DNA of 39,400 nt from Nanobdellota archaeon (GTDB taxonomy: Archaea > Nanobdellota > Nanobdellia > Pacearchaeales > GW2011-AR1): NCBI GenBank assembly GCA_024654505.1, contig JANLHN010000002.1, forward strand, positions 1-39,400, read 5' to 3'. The notes beneath the pieces are model-generated. The model saw only the letters and a program-made list of their open reading frames with translations. It had not been told where the DNA came from and did no database searches. Positions 1-10,060 of the stretch are shown in pieces (position 1 is the stretch's first letter; the number at the start of each line of letters is the position of its first letter). Position numbers and translations under genes: made by a program.

Positions 1-390
1 TCTTTCTGCCATTCCTCGTGAAAGTTGGGCTGAATAAGCTTTGCCTGCAGTATTACATCCTGGGCTACCTAGTCCTGCTGCAAGAATTAGGGTTCCGGCG
101 GCTATCTTTCCCGATAGCCCCTTCTCAAAGATTCCTTTTACTGCGTCTCTGATGTTTGCCATATATTTTCTGAAACCACCTTCTTCTTGGGGAATGTAAT
201 TAGGAGTTTCTCTTATTTCTCTTTTTGCTTCGAGTCTTGTCTCAAGGTCAACAATACCTCCATAAGGCTCTTGCATTCGGTGAGTTAGGCCAACTTGTGA
301 TGGTTCTCTTAAATCCTGATGGGAAGAATTTACATACTCTCCACTGGGAATACTCTCCTTACTTGCTCTTGGAGATTGTTTTTCTTTCAT
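1..390 (-). CDS. Partial CDS (C-terminus beyond window): hydrophilic N-terminus, then a hydrophobic segment with a lipobox-like GLGSPGC
   Basis: Manual reverse-strand translation from ATG at 390 stays open to position 1: MKEKQSPRASKESIPSGEYVNSSHQDLREPSQVGLTHRMQEPYGGIVDLETRLEAKREIRETPNYIPQEEGGFRKYMANIRDAVKGIFEKGLSGKIAAGTLILAAGLGSPGCNTAGKAYSAQLSRGMAER... Not in the ORF track (truncated). Confidence 0.6.
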   Translation of the reverse strand, partial: MKEKQSPRASKESIPSGEYVNSSHQDLREPSQVGLTHRMQEPYGGIVDLETRLEAKREIRETPNYIPQEEGGFRKYMANIRDAVKGIFEKGLSGKIAAGTLILAAGLGSPGCNTAGKAYSAQLSRGMAER

Positions 391-539
391 AGGTTCTGGG
401 GTATACTAAATCTAGGATATTAGAGTATTTAAGCATTTTTATTTGTTGTTACTCTATAAGGGCAAGGATGTTGAAAGAAATACCTCTCTATTTAAGTCTT
501 GGGATAATCTTAGGGGGGAGGAAAAAGTTATGAGAGATT

Positions 540-2717
540 TTATAAGAAATTCTGTCCAGGTCTTACAACTATTGAACAGTCTGCGTTTTCGTTTCTGAAT
601 TCATCTCGGCATTTGATATAATAAGTTTCATCATTTTTCCATTCGGCTACATGGGTTGTTGAGTTTGCATAGGGCATTTCTGTTCCTTCTTCGAACGTAA
701 AGTCACAATCATCCATAGTGTAAGAGCATTGGCTGTCTCTAATTGTTACTATCTTCAGCATTGAATTTTCTTCATAAACTCTTGCGATTACTGGTGCGGT
801 TGTATCAATTTCTATGTTGAATGTGATATTATCTTCTGCTACATTTCCTCCAGAGTCTACACATTTGACATAATACTTCTGGTTTCCTGCAACAACATCT
901 TGTCTTTGTGTATGTACTCCATCATCTTTGTTTGTATCAAAGAACATTAAATAATCATTGAGGTTTCCCGTTTTTGAATAAAAACAGATTGATTTTCCTT
1001 CGTCACATCCAAATAATGTTTCTGCATAGAGTTCAACTGGTGCAGGGCTTACTGCTCCAAAGATTGTTCCATTTGGTTGAAGGTTATTCATTTTCAATGC
1101 TGTGCTTCCATGTAGTGAGAACTTGAAACTTTGTTCGTTCTTGTTTCTGTCGTTGTCAGGCATTCCTGGTTGGTCCTTACATCTCACATAAAAGTCGGTG
1201 TTATCTCTTGCAATTCCAGTTAAGTTTGCTTTACAAGTATATAATTGCTCTGCATTCAGTTTGTATAGGTTCATTGAACAATTCATTGTTTCATACATAT
1301 TTTCATAACTTTGGTCTGTGTGACTCCAGCTACAACTTGCAGGCTCGTCAGTATAGAATTCAACTATTGCGCTGTCGGTGTTTTCTGCTACACATCCTCC
1401 ATTTAATATTGAAGTTGCTTTTATCTTTGGAGCTGTGGTATCTGGCGTTGGGTCCATGCAGAATCTTACATTATATTCGGCAGAGTTTTCATTTCCGTTT
1501 TTGTCTTGACATCTTATGAAGAAGTTTAGGTAACCACCATTTTCTAAAATGAATGAGCTGTTCTCAAATGCTTTTGCACCTGGTAAGGAGAATACCTCTG
1601 TGTGGTTGTAAAGATACATATTGGTTCCACCCATGTAAGAACTCATATCATCCATTCCTAATGTGTGATTGTAATCAATCTTACAAAGTGCTGGTTCGTT
1701 TGTATCGACTCCGAATTTTAATGGAGTGAATGCTTTCAAACAACCGTCGCTGCTGTTCATGTTTACAATCTTAAATCCAGGTCCGGGTGGAGAGTTCTTT
1801 ACATCTGCATATCTGTGACCTGAAGTTAATGCTTGTAAATTTGGAGTTATTATTGGTGGGTCTACATCATAGGGATTAACATTTACACATTTTTCTTCTT
1901 CTGTTCCTGAATTGACTAATTCACAATTTTGTCCTAGGGAACGGCAACGATATTCTGAACAAGGAAGGTCTGGGTCATTACATACTTCACAACTGTTTCC
2001 TCCGGTTGGTGCTTGCCAAGGCATACAATCAAATTGAACGATTACTATCTCATAATTTTTATACATTAATAAGAAGACTGCTAATGCAACTACTGCTCCT
2101 ATTCCAAAAGATAATCCTGCAGATGCTCCGAGGGTGCTGGCCATTTGTCCTGCGAAAACTCCCAGACCAAGTGCACTTGAGAGTGCATTAGTGTTATTAT
2201 CATCCAATCCAAATGCTCCTCCGAGCATTTGTCCTATACCATAGGCTAGCGCTGCGTAAGAAAATGCATTGATAAGACCACCGAATATTCCTTCTGCACC
2301 CAATAATCCTGCTAGACCTCCGAGAGATGATGTTCCAGACGAACCTTCACCAGATGCGTCTTTGTAATCGTCTGTTGCAGTTTCTAATTCGTCTTTTGCA
2401 GTACTCGTGGTTTTTTCTGCAGGGGATTTTTTCCCTAAGAGACTTTGTGCAGAAGTTAATACTTGAGTTCCAGTGGTTACGGCTTCTGCTGCTTTTTCTG
2501 TTCCAGAGGCTCCTAATTCATTCCAAGTATTGGTTTCTGCTCTCCACACCCATGCTCTCTCAGGACTTGTTTGTCCGTCTGTTGTTCCTGGAGTTGTTGG
2601 CTTATCCTCGGCACTAACAACATCTGCCCCACCTATAATAAAAGCGAATGCGAATAGCGAAGCTATGAGAATTACTAATTGGATGCTTGCTGCTGCCCTT
2701 TTATTATTTAACTTCAT
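540..2717 (-). CDS. Cys-rich surface protein with pilin-like N-terminus, Gly/Ala-rich hydrophobic middle and C-terminal repeats of the YYxKCxDxxGN type
   Basis: 731-aa ORF; start at the internal MKLNNKRAAASIQLVILIASLF (2717) preferred over 2735 by analogy with the 1343-aa paralog. Homologous to the C-terminal half of that paralog (CSEYRCRSLGQNCELVNSGTEEEKCV vs CSEYRCWSLGAACEFINKGTEQELCV). Confidence 0.85.
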   Translation of the reverse strand: MKLNNKRAAASIQLVILIASLFAFAFIIGGADVVSAEDKPTTPGTTDGQTSPERAWVWRAETNTWNELGASGTEKAAEAVTTGTQVLTSAQSLLGKKSPAEKTTSTAKDELETATDDYKDASGEGSSGTSSLGGLAGLLGAEGIFGGLINAFSYAALAYGIGQMLGGAFGLDDNNTNALSSALGLGVFAGQMASTLGASAGLSFGIGAVVALAVFLLMYKNYEIVIVQFDCMPWQAPTGGNSCEVCNDPDLPCSEYRCRSLGQNCELVNSGTEEEKCVNVNPYDVDPPIITPNLQALTSGHRYADVKNSPPGPGFKIVNMNSSDGCLKAFTPLKFGVDTNEPALCKIDYNHTLGMDDMSSYMGGTNMYLYNHTEVFSLPGAKAFENSSFILENGGYLNFFIRCQDKNGNENSAEYNVRFCMDPTPDTTAPKIKATSILNGGCVAENTDSAIVEFYTDEPASCSWSHTDQSYENMYETMNCSMNLYKLNAEQLYTCKANLTGIARDNTDFYVRCKDQPGMPDNDRNKNEQSFKFSLHGSTALKMNNLQPNGTIFGAVSPAPVELYAETLFGCDEGKSICFYSKTGNLNDYLMFFDTNKDDGVHTQRQDVVAGNQKYYVKCVDSGGNVAEDNITFNIEIDTTAPVIARVYEENSMLKIVTIRDSQCSYTMDDCDFTFEEGTEMPYANSTTHVAEWKNDETYYIKCRDEFRNENADCSIVVRPGQNFL

Positions 2718-4506
2718 TGAAATTATTTTGGTCATTTAGTTCTTGAATTACTCTGGCATTGAAGCCGCTGCTGATTACATTAACATTGCTTGGTGTGAAT
2801 TTCTTTTTTTCTTTGTCTATGGACCATTTGTAACCTTTGTCAGTATAGACTCCATTATAATTTATGTAACCTCCACAATCTCCAAAGCTTGTACAGATTC
2901 TATTTGCTGCGAGTGCCCAAGATTCCTCTAGGCATTCTTCTCCATCAATTATTTTTTTCCCACCAAGAAGTCCCTCTTCATAGATTACTGCACATTTTGC
3001 ATTTGCTTGTCCACAAACTTGTTGAGACCGTGTATCACTCCAAAAGTTTAACCCTGGAGGAGAATTTGGAACACAGATTCCACCACCTCGATTGGTTGTT
3101 GTTTTTGTATCTCCTCCTTCACCTGCTATGGCATTTCCAGTGATTGGAGAGAGGGATGGACTGGCTGTAGGATTGTTAAATGTGTTTGTAGTGGGGTTTG
3201 AAAATCCGGTATTTGATGAGCCTATATTCCCACTAGCAATTCTCTCAGTAACCCACATTCCTTTTACTGATGGAAGCCATTGACAATCTCTTTGGTCTAT
3301 ATTCAGACATTCCTCTTTTTCAGTTTGTAATACACAACTGACATATCTATTAGGTCTACAACCTGCTGTTCCAAATGTTCCTTCACTTGTTTCTATTGAA
3401 CCCATTAAACAAACTTCTTCTCTATAGTCTGCACAAGGTTCTACTCTTACTGTTCCGTCGACGCAAACTTCTTTATAATATCTTGAGCCGACCTTATCCT
3501 TTCCTGCGCCCATTTCCCCATCATAAACACACCAGCTTTCTCCATTCATTCTTGGGTCTCCATTCCTATCAACACATTCTGTTCTTTGACAATAATTATC
3601 ACTTCCTTCTGGTTTTCCTATTCCTAAGAAACCATTCCATGCAGCACATCGGCTTCCTAATAAATAATCACAATTTCCACAATTCTTTTTGCTTGGGTCT
3701 CCATTATTTGGGGCACAAACTTCTTCGGGCTTTGCGACTCTCCCATTATTCCAACTTTTTACCTTATCTGAAGAGTATACATTCTCTTTATTTCCACAAG
3801 AATCTACCCAATAAACTTTTCCTTTATCGCATGTGGTTGAAGTTTGTCTTGCACAGGCAGTATTAAGTTCTTCTGCCGAGCAAAGTAAATCTTTATAGAA
3901 TACTTTTTGATTAGAACCTATTGTTTCATTGACTGAAACAACTCTTTCTTCTGCTCCACAATCTTTCCTAGTGGTAAATTCGCATATTCTCTCAAAATCT
4001 TTTTCAAAAACACAAGCTCCCATATCTTGTGATTGTGCTGCGGCAATACATTGAACTTCAGAAGTTATAGAGGTATCATAATTATTTTCTACTCCAAAGA
4101 GTGTTGAAAGTTTCTTACATCTAACTAAGGGAACAAATGCTGCTTGGTCTGAAATAATACAACAACCTAATTGACATTGTGGAACTTGGTTTAATTCTCG
4201 AGGGTCCCAGGTTCCATTATTTGCATCACAGACTCTTTGAGGTGTGTTCTCCATACAGATTCCTTCATCAGAATCATAACAGGTTCCAAGTCGACAGTAA
4301 GATGTAGTTTCACATGACGTAGAAGAGGTTTTGAAATTTGTGTTACAATTTGAAATGTTGGTGTTTATGCAATAAGCCCCATTAGTTGTTTTTTCACAAC
4401 AGGTACTTGGTTCGGACATTGTTGCTTCTGCAAGAGTAAGTGTAGAGAGATAGATTGTAAATAGGGAAAGCGCAATTGTTAAAAGTAAATATTTTTTGTT
4501 AATCAT
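2704..4506 (-). CDS. Secreted Cys-rich protein (Sec-like signal peptide)
   Basis: 607-aa ORF; probable start MINKKYLLLTIALSLFTIYLSTLTLAEA at 4506, forming an ATGA overlap with the upstream gene. Homologous to the N-terminal half of the 1343-aa protein. Confidence 0.85.
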   Translation of the reverse strand: MINKKYLLLTIALSLFTIYLSTLTLAEATMSEPSTCCEKTTNGAYCINTNISNCNTNFKTSSTSCETTSYCRLGTCYDSDEGICMENTPQRVCDANNGTWDPRELNQVPQCQLGCCIISDQAAFVPLVRCKKLSTLFGVENNYDTSITSEVQCIAAAQSQDMGACVFEKDFERICEFTTRKDCGAEERVVSVNETIGSNQKVFYKDLLCSAEELNTACARQTSTTCDKGKVYWVDSCGNKENVYSSDKVKSWNNGRVAKPEEVCAPNNGDPSKKNCGNCDYLLGSRCAAWNGFLGIGKPEGSDNYCQRTECVDRNGDPRMNGESWCVYDGEMGAGKDKVGSRYYKEVCVDGTVRVEPCADYREEVCLMGSIETSEGTFGTAGCRPNRYVSCVLQTEKEECLNIDQRDCQWLPSVKGMWVTERIASGNIGSSNTGFSNPTTNTFNNPTASPSLSPITGNAIAGEGGDTKTTTNRGGGICVPNSPPGLNFWSDTRSQQVCGQANAKCAVIYEEGLLGGKKIIDGEECLEESWALAANRICTSFGDCGGYINYNGVYTDKGYKWSIDKEKKKFTPSNVNVISSGFNARVIQELNDQNNFNEVK

Positions 4507-5267
4507 AGTATGTTTCCTATAGGCCAAGCAAGACTCCTACTTGCAAATTGGAATTTATTATTAAATATTTTGCTTTGAATAATATAAAGGGTTGTTCCTT
4601 CACTTTGTTTTAATTTATCTATTATATAGTCTGGGTATAATATCATCATTCCAGATGTTTCAAAATCTCCATAATGAGTTTCGCCCTGAATGATAGATGT
4701 TGCAAGCATTACCATTTCATATATTGCAGAAGGTATTTGAACACTGAACTTTTTGAAACTTTGAGAATCTATAACTGTGGGGGCATTAATTTCAACCCGA
4801 ACCGTTCCAGGTTCGAGGTAGATTTTATAATCTAATTTTCCTTCGACTACACCATACCCTTTTGATTTTAATTCATCTAAAGAACTTGAGTAACAAAGAA
4901 GAATCTTTTCTCTTACCATTAGAGAAAGTTGATCTTCAAATTGTTGTTTTAAGAAAGGTTGTTGAGTTATGCAGGGTTTGTAGTATTCATTTGTGTAACA
5001 GAGGTAAACGAATTCTTCTCCCTTATGTGTAAAACTAAATTCTGGTTTTAGTAGTCCTGCAGTATTTCCTAAAGTGCTTATGTCTTGTTCTATGGCATCT
5101 GCTACGCAATTTTCGAATCCTAAGTTTTCTGTGGAACCGGTAATATATGTAGGTCTAACCCATAAAAAGAAGACTAATATTCCTGCAATTATAATAATTC
5201 CAATGATTATAAATAACGTAACCTGTCCTCTTTTACTTTCTATTTCTCTCATTGTCTTTTTAGCCAT
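4503..5267 (-). CDS. Type IV pilin-like protein (class III-type signal KRGQVTLFIII) with a large ectodomain
   Basis: 254-aa ORF; KRGQ followed by a single hydrophobic helix. Paralog of the 249-aa protein at 9311-10060 (shared RGQVT-FII, LCY..(E/D)YY.PC..QP, MMLYPE/D). Confidence 0.8.
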   Translation of the reverse strand: MAKKTMREIESKRGQVTLFIIIGIIIIAGILVFFLWVRPTYITGSTENLGFENCVADAIEQDISTLGNTAGLLKPEFSFTHKGEEFVYLCYTNEYYKPCITQQPFLKQQFEDQLSLMVREKILLCYSSSLDELKSKGYGVVEGKLDYKIYLEPGTVRVEINAPTVIDSQSFKKFSVQIPSAIYEMVMLATSIIQGETHYGDFETSGMMILYPDYIIDKLKQSEGTTLYIIQSKIFNNKFQFASRSLAWPIGNIL

Positions 5268-5303
5268 TGCTTATTTATAAATTCTATTATCCTCGACTAT
5301 TTT

Positions 5304-8300
5304 TTATATTGCTCTTACTTGCATTGAGCAACCGCTTGGAACATTCCCAAATTCATCTCTACATTTAATTGAATATGTTTCTCCATGGGCTGTGCTTATT
5401 GTATGGGCTGTTCCACTTCCCGCAGATTCTCCTTCATTCCAATTGAATCCGCAACCAGTTGTAGAATATTTACATTCAGCTGTTTCGGTAGTTACAAAGT
5501 GAATAGTCCCTCCAACTTGCCAGACTCTCGCTATTTGTGGGGTTGATGTATCTTGGATTATCCTAAATTCTGTTTCTCCTGTGTCAAAATCTCCAGTTTC
5601 ATCCCCACATTTAATATAATAGTGGTGAGTTTCTGCCAAAAGCGTTTGGGATTGTGTATGTGTTCTGGATGCTCCAGTTTCAAAAAACGGAATCATGTTG
5701 TTATACCCTGATTTAGAATAAGAGCAAGTGTGCCATTCTCCTCCTCCAGAAGTTACAATTTCCAAATTAATTTGGTTTAGTCTTGTTCCAGATTCATAAT
5801 CAGTATTTGGTTTGATGGAATCTATAGTTATTATTTTTGTAGGTTTTCTTATTATGTACTCTTCTCCGATTGTATTGGCATTCCTATCTCCTTCTTCATC
5901 AGTATCTTTCAACCATGGTTGGTCCATGCAACGGAAGTAATAATGATTTTCAGCGTTTGGTGTTGGAAGTGTGGTTGAACAAACGTAACCATAAATAGAT
6001 GAGGGATTTAAATATTGGTCATTACAATTCATTTCATTACTCATTAAAGAGTACTCTTTATCTGTTGTGTCCCATCTGCATGTGGAAAGTTCATTTGTCA
6101 TCACTTTGATATCATCTTTTTCTGTTGCGTTAAATTTAACAATGTTTCCACTTAAAGGGGTTATTTTTTCTATATGGGGGGCTCTCCCATCTGGTCCTTG
6201 ATTAACACAATATTCTGCTGTGTAATGTCCTAAACTTACTATTTCGTGACGGTCAATGCATTTAAAATAGAGTTTTGAGTCTGTGCTCCAATTTAGTCCA
6301 TGACTTTGGCCGTGACTTGGGTCTTGAAGATTAATTGTCAAATTATGAGAGTATGCAAAAGAATCAGAGTCAAAAGGTATCGCCATTTCTTCAAAATCTT
6401 TTGGTTCAAAATCTGCCTTACACCAAGAAGGCTCATTAGTTGTTAATCCTATTACTAAATCTGTGTATGGTTCTAAACATCCTCCATCCTCCATATTAAT
6501 TCTAAATCCTGTAGATGTTGGTGTGGTGGTTGTTCCATCGCTGTTTGAAATTGTAGTGTCTTGACCAAGAACAGGAGGATTTACATCAAGGGGGTCATCT
6601 TCAACACAGAGTTCTTGTTCGGTCCCCTTATTTATGAATTCACATGCGGCTCCGAGACTCCAACAACGATATTCAGAACAAACTCTTTGTGGGTCTTCAT
6701 TACATTTTTCACAGTCACTTCCTCCGTAAGGCGGTTTCCACGGATTACATTTAAACTTTACGATTTCATTATCACAATCGCTTTGGAAAAGGAGGGATAC
6801 TAGCATTAAAATTATTCCAATAATAAGAAGAATCCATCCTATAATTGGGATGGATGCAAGTACATATAATGCCACTAAACCGGCTCCAGCCATTGCACCA
6901 CCAATGGTCATGAGTAAAGTACCACCTGGACTTAGCCCCATTTCTTTTGCAAGATATTTTCCAAGAGCAGCGCCTAATAAGGCTCCTACTGCTATTGCTG
7001 CGAAGGCTCCTAAAAGACCAATTCCTGATAATCCAGCTCCTCCTCCCCCTGCCCCTCCTGCAGTTGCTACGATAGTCTCAACAATATGTCCAGTAATTCC
7101 TGGGGAAGTCATTACCCCTTGAGAAGATGTGTAACCAGAAGCGAGAATACCATAATTAGTGCCCGCAAGCCCATAACCTTGTGATAATAATTTGTTTGCG
7201 AGGGTTGATTCTCCACCCATACCTTCATAAATTTTAGTATAGTTCTCTACTTTTGCGAAGTTATCATCTGTGGGGATGGCTAATGCCCTTATTTTGTTTA
7301 TATAGGTCATTCCCACATCAGGGGCATTTACTACATCGTAATTTTTTGTGTATTTACCAATATAATTTGCTTCCCCACCACAATCTCCAAGGCCCCTACA
7401 AAAGTCATTCATTTTCTCTGTAAATCCTACCTTTAAACAATCCTCATTTGCTTCAATTTTACATCCTCCCCAGGTTTTTGGTACATAAACTACTTCACAT
7501 TCTACTGTGGCTGCCTTACAATTACTTTTCATTGAGGCTACGGATGCCTCGTTATTAACATCATACCCTATAGGGTATTTTGGAACACAAACATCAAAGG
7601 CAAAACTATCAGCAATGTCAACTTGGGCCACTCTACAATTTGGTTCTTCGTCACAGAGTCTCATGTTCCCAGTAAATTGGGATTTTCCAATATCAGTGTA
7701 ACAATCTTTCCATTTATCTCTCATAATTGATAATTGATTAGTACACTCTTGTTTTTCACTTGTTACATCCACACCAATTATAACCTTACATTTGGGTTGC
7801 CCATTTATTACTTCCAAAGTTCCTCTGTCGCAACCCCCTTCAGAGTTTGGTGCCACCATGCATTTTGGAGGAGATGAAGTTTTATTATAAACTCCATTAA
7901 GGTTTGTACATCTTTTAACAGGGTTATCTTTTGAACAATCTTCTAAATCAGATATAATCCTCATTGCTTCGTCGCAGTCTGTTATTATGGTTTCTCCAGT
8001 ATCCCCTTCTACTTTCTTGCTGTTAAAGGTTATACAAGTAGCCCAGTTGTTTAAAATACACTTTCCCTGTTTAAAGGGGATTTTTGTTCCATCTCCCATT
8101 TCAATCTCTTCTGATTGAATACATATTTCTCCTCGATAATCTGTACAGGGAGAGATGTCTACAACACCTTGGTTACAAGAATATCTCCAATGTCTTGAGC
8201 CAACGACGTCATCTCCATTTCCTACTTGGCCATCATATTCACACCAACTTTCTCCATTCTCATAATGTTCTCCATCAAAAGTGCATGAGGTATCTCTACA

Positions 8301-9314
8301 GTAAAATTCTCCGTAGTCGGTATTATGGGAACCATCTTTAGGTGCACAGGCTCCACCAAGGGCGGCTTGACAATTCCCACAGCTATTAGAATTTGCATTT
8401 CCATCTAAGTCTCCATAATTGCAACTCTCAGAGCTATTTACTATAAGTCTCCAATAATCTGCGTCATTGATTTTTGAAGAGTCGTATATATTTGCGGTGT
8501 TTCCACAAGAATCTAAAAAATAAACTTCATCCTTACCTTCAACACAGGTTGTTTCTGTTGTTTTCTCACAAACAGTGTTTAATTCTGGAGCGGTGCAGAG
8601 TTTTCCTTCATTAAATGAGCCACCAGCATTTTGACATTGTTCTCCTGTTTGAAATCTACAAAGTCCTCCCTCACCTATACAGGCTCCTTTTCCAGGAAGT
8701 TCTGCAAGCCAATAACATTCTTCCTCATTAAGATTACTTCTCCAATCTGCTCCTCCTTCCCCAAACCCCAATTGAGTTGTTCTCAGAGTACATTGTGCAG
8801 AGTTTTCAAAAAAGGTTTGGGCGTCAATAACACAACACCCTTTTTGTGCTGTGGGAATGTTGCTACATGAACCATCGACCCAATTTTGATTACATGATGT
8901 CTGTAATACTCCATCATCAAAAACAGTTAAAGCATCGTTATAACAACAACCTCTTTTACAAAAAGATGTTTCTCCACACGTTTGAGAATTTATAAATGTA
9001 GATGTTGAAGGACAATTTTCTATAGAGGCTGTTGCACATTGGTCTCCATTAGTTGCTTGTAGACAGCAACCCAAGATCGGTTCATCTATTGCCGAAGCGA
9101 AGGGAATCATAGGTTTCTTGATTTGAGACACGATAGATATAAGGACTGCTCCAAAAACAGATATTTTTTTCTCACGATATTCCTCCACTTTTGTTAAAGT
9201 TTCTTTATCAATTGTTGGAGTATTTGAGTCTAAGATATATGAAAATGCGAAGATAGAAATAATTAAGATAATTAATTCAAAACTAGCGATTGCTTTTTCT
9301 TTATTTAATTTCAT
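5304..9314 (-). CDS. Giant Cys-rich surface protein; fusion of homologs of the neighbouring 607- and 731-aa proteins
   Basis: 1343-aa ORF; probable start MKLNKEKAIASFELIILIISIF at 9314 (ATGA overlap with upstream stop). N-half aligns by eye to the 607-aa protein (GESWCEYDGQVGNGDDVVGSRHW vs GESWCVYDGEMGAGKDKVGSRYY), C-half to the 731-aa protein. Confidence 0.85.
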   Translation of the reverse strand: MKLNKEKAIASFELIILIISIFAFSYILDSNTPTIDKETLTKVEEYREKKISVFGAVLISIVSQIKKPMIPFASAIDEPILGCCLQATNGDQCATASIENCPSTSTFINSQTCGETSFCKRGCCYNDALTVFDDGVLQTSCNQNWVDGSCSNIPTAQKGCCVIDAQTFFENSAQCTLRTTQLGFGEGGADWRSNLNEEECYWLAELPGKGACIGEGGLCRFQTGEQCQNAGGSFNEGKLCTAPELNTVCEKTTETTCVEGKDEVYFLDSCGNTANIYDSSKINDADYWRLIVNSSESCNYGDLDGNANSNSCGNCQAALGGACAPKDGSHNTDYGEFYCRDTSCTFDGEHYENGESWCEYDGQVGNGDDVVGSRHWRYSCNQGVVDISPCTDYRGEICIQSEEIEMGDGTKIPFKQGKCILNNWATCITFNSKKVEGDTGETIITDCDEAMRIISDLEDCSKDNPVKRCTNLNGVYNKTSSPPKCMVAPNSEGGCDRGTLEVINGQPKCKVIIGVDVTSEKQECTNQLSIMRDKWKDCYTDIGKSQFTGNMRLCDEEPNCRVAQVDIADSFAFDVCVPKYPIGYDVNNEASVASMKSNCKAATVECEVVYVPKTWGGCKIEANEDCLKVGFTEKMNDFCRGLGDCGGEANYIGKYTKNYDVVNAPDVGMTYINKIRALAIPTDDNFAKVENYTKIYEGMGGESTLANKLLSQGYGLAGTNYGILASGYTSSQGVMTSPGITGHIVETIVATAGGAGGGGAGLSGIGLLGAFAAIAVGALLGAALGKYLAKEMGLSPGGTLLMTIGGAMAGAGLVALYVLASIPIIGWILLIIGIILMLVSLLFQSDCDNEIVKFKCNPWKPPYGGSDCEKCNEDPQRVCSEYRCWSLGAACEFINKGTEQELCVEDDPLDVNPPVLGQDTTISNSDGTTTTPTSTGFRINMEDGGCLEPYTDLVIGLTTNEPSWCKADFEPKDFEEMAIPFDSDSFAYSHNLTINLQDPSHGQSHGLNWSTDSKLYFKCIDRHEIVSLGHYTAEYCVNQGPDGRAPHIEKITPLSGNIVKFNATEKDDIKVMTNELSTCRWDTTDKEYSLMSNEMNCNDQYLNPSSIYGYVCSTTLPTPNAENHYYFRCMDQPWLKDTDEEGDRNANTIGEEYIIRKPTKIITIDSIKPNTDYESGTRLNQINLEIVTSGGGEWHTCSYSKSGYNNMIPFFETGASRTHTQSQTLLAETHHYYIKCGDETGDFDTGETEFRIIQDTSTPQIARVWQVGGTIHFVTTETAECKYSTTGCGFNWNEGESAGSGTAHTISTAHGETYSIKCRDEFGNVPSGCSMQVRAI

Positions 9315-10060
9315 ATTCCTGGTTTTGGTGAACAACTTCTCACAGCAAATTTAAATTTTTCTTTGGTTTTTCTGTTTTCTACAGAATAAAGTCTACTGCC
9401 TTTATAATTTACTTGTTTTATGTCTAACTCTGGGTATAACATCATGTAACCCCCATATTCAAAATAACAATATTCTGATTCGGCATTTACAATATCTCTT
9501 GTTACTCCAATTAAGTTATATAGTGAAGACAAAATCTTAATATCAAAATTTTCAAACCTTTGTGATGTTCCTTCCTTTGAGATTTCTACGTTTTTTCTTA
9601 ATTGAATATTGATTGAACCCGGAAGTAAATCAATAAAATACTCTGTTTCATTTCCTTCGACAGTAAACCCTCGGTCTTCATAGTCTTCTTTCAACATATT
9701 AAAACAATTTCTTACTTGTTCTTCTGTTGATGCCTTAATTTCTGCTTCAACTGACGATTCTATCATTGGCTGAAGGTTGTAACAAGGAAGATAATAGTCG
9801 GCTTGATAACAAAGATAATTATATTTATCTCCCTCATAAAGGATTGTTTTTTGAGGGTCTAATTTTCCTCCATAGCCTAATATTATATCTACCTTTTCTT
9901 CAATTGCCTCGGTAACACAACTTTTAATAAACTGACCAGGACTGACTTCTTGAGGAGTCTTCACTTCTTTTTCACCACCCAAAAAAACAACCCCTAGTAT
10001 TCCTGCTACGAGGACTACTGCTACAATAATAAATATTGTAACTTGGCCACGATTATTCAT
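9311..10060 (-). CDS. Type IV pilin-like protein (class III-type signal MNNRGQVTIFIIVAVVLVAGI)
   Basis: ORF track start is 10096; MNNRGQVT at 10060 is preferred because it overlaps the upstream RHH stop (ATGAATAA) and puts the signal at the N-terminus. Confidence 0.8.
   Translation of the reverse strand: MNNRGQVTIFIIVAVVLVAGILGVVFLGGEKEVKTPQEVSPGQFIKSCVTEAIEEKVDIILGYGGKLDPQKTILYEGDKYNYLCYQADYYLPCYNLQPMIESSVEAEIKASTEEQVRNCFNMLKEDYEDRGFTVEGNETEYFIDLLPGSINIQLRKNVEISKEGTSQRFENFDIKILSSLYNLIGVTRDIVNAESEYCYFEYGGYMMLYPELDIKQVNYKGSRLYSVENRKTKEKFKFAVRSCSPKPGI

Noticed and set aside
1208-3866. Plus-strand ORFs 1208-1519, 2006-2191, 2327-2617, 2473-2739, 2743-2931, 2889-3143, 3092-3283 and 3375-3866
   Set aside because: Antisense to the 731/607-aa genes; L/F/H-rich translations typical of the reverse complement of AT-rich coding sequence, no recognisable domain.
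6561-8870. ORFs antisense to or overlapping the 1343-aa gene (6561-6803, 6850-7122, 7507-7701, 8084-8341, 8222-8404, 8631-8870)
   Set aside because: Fully contained in a long ORF supported by paralogy; no independent start signals or domains.
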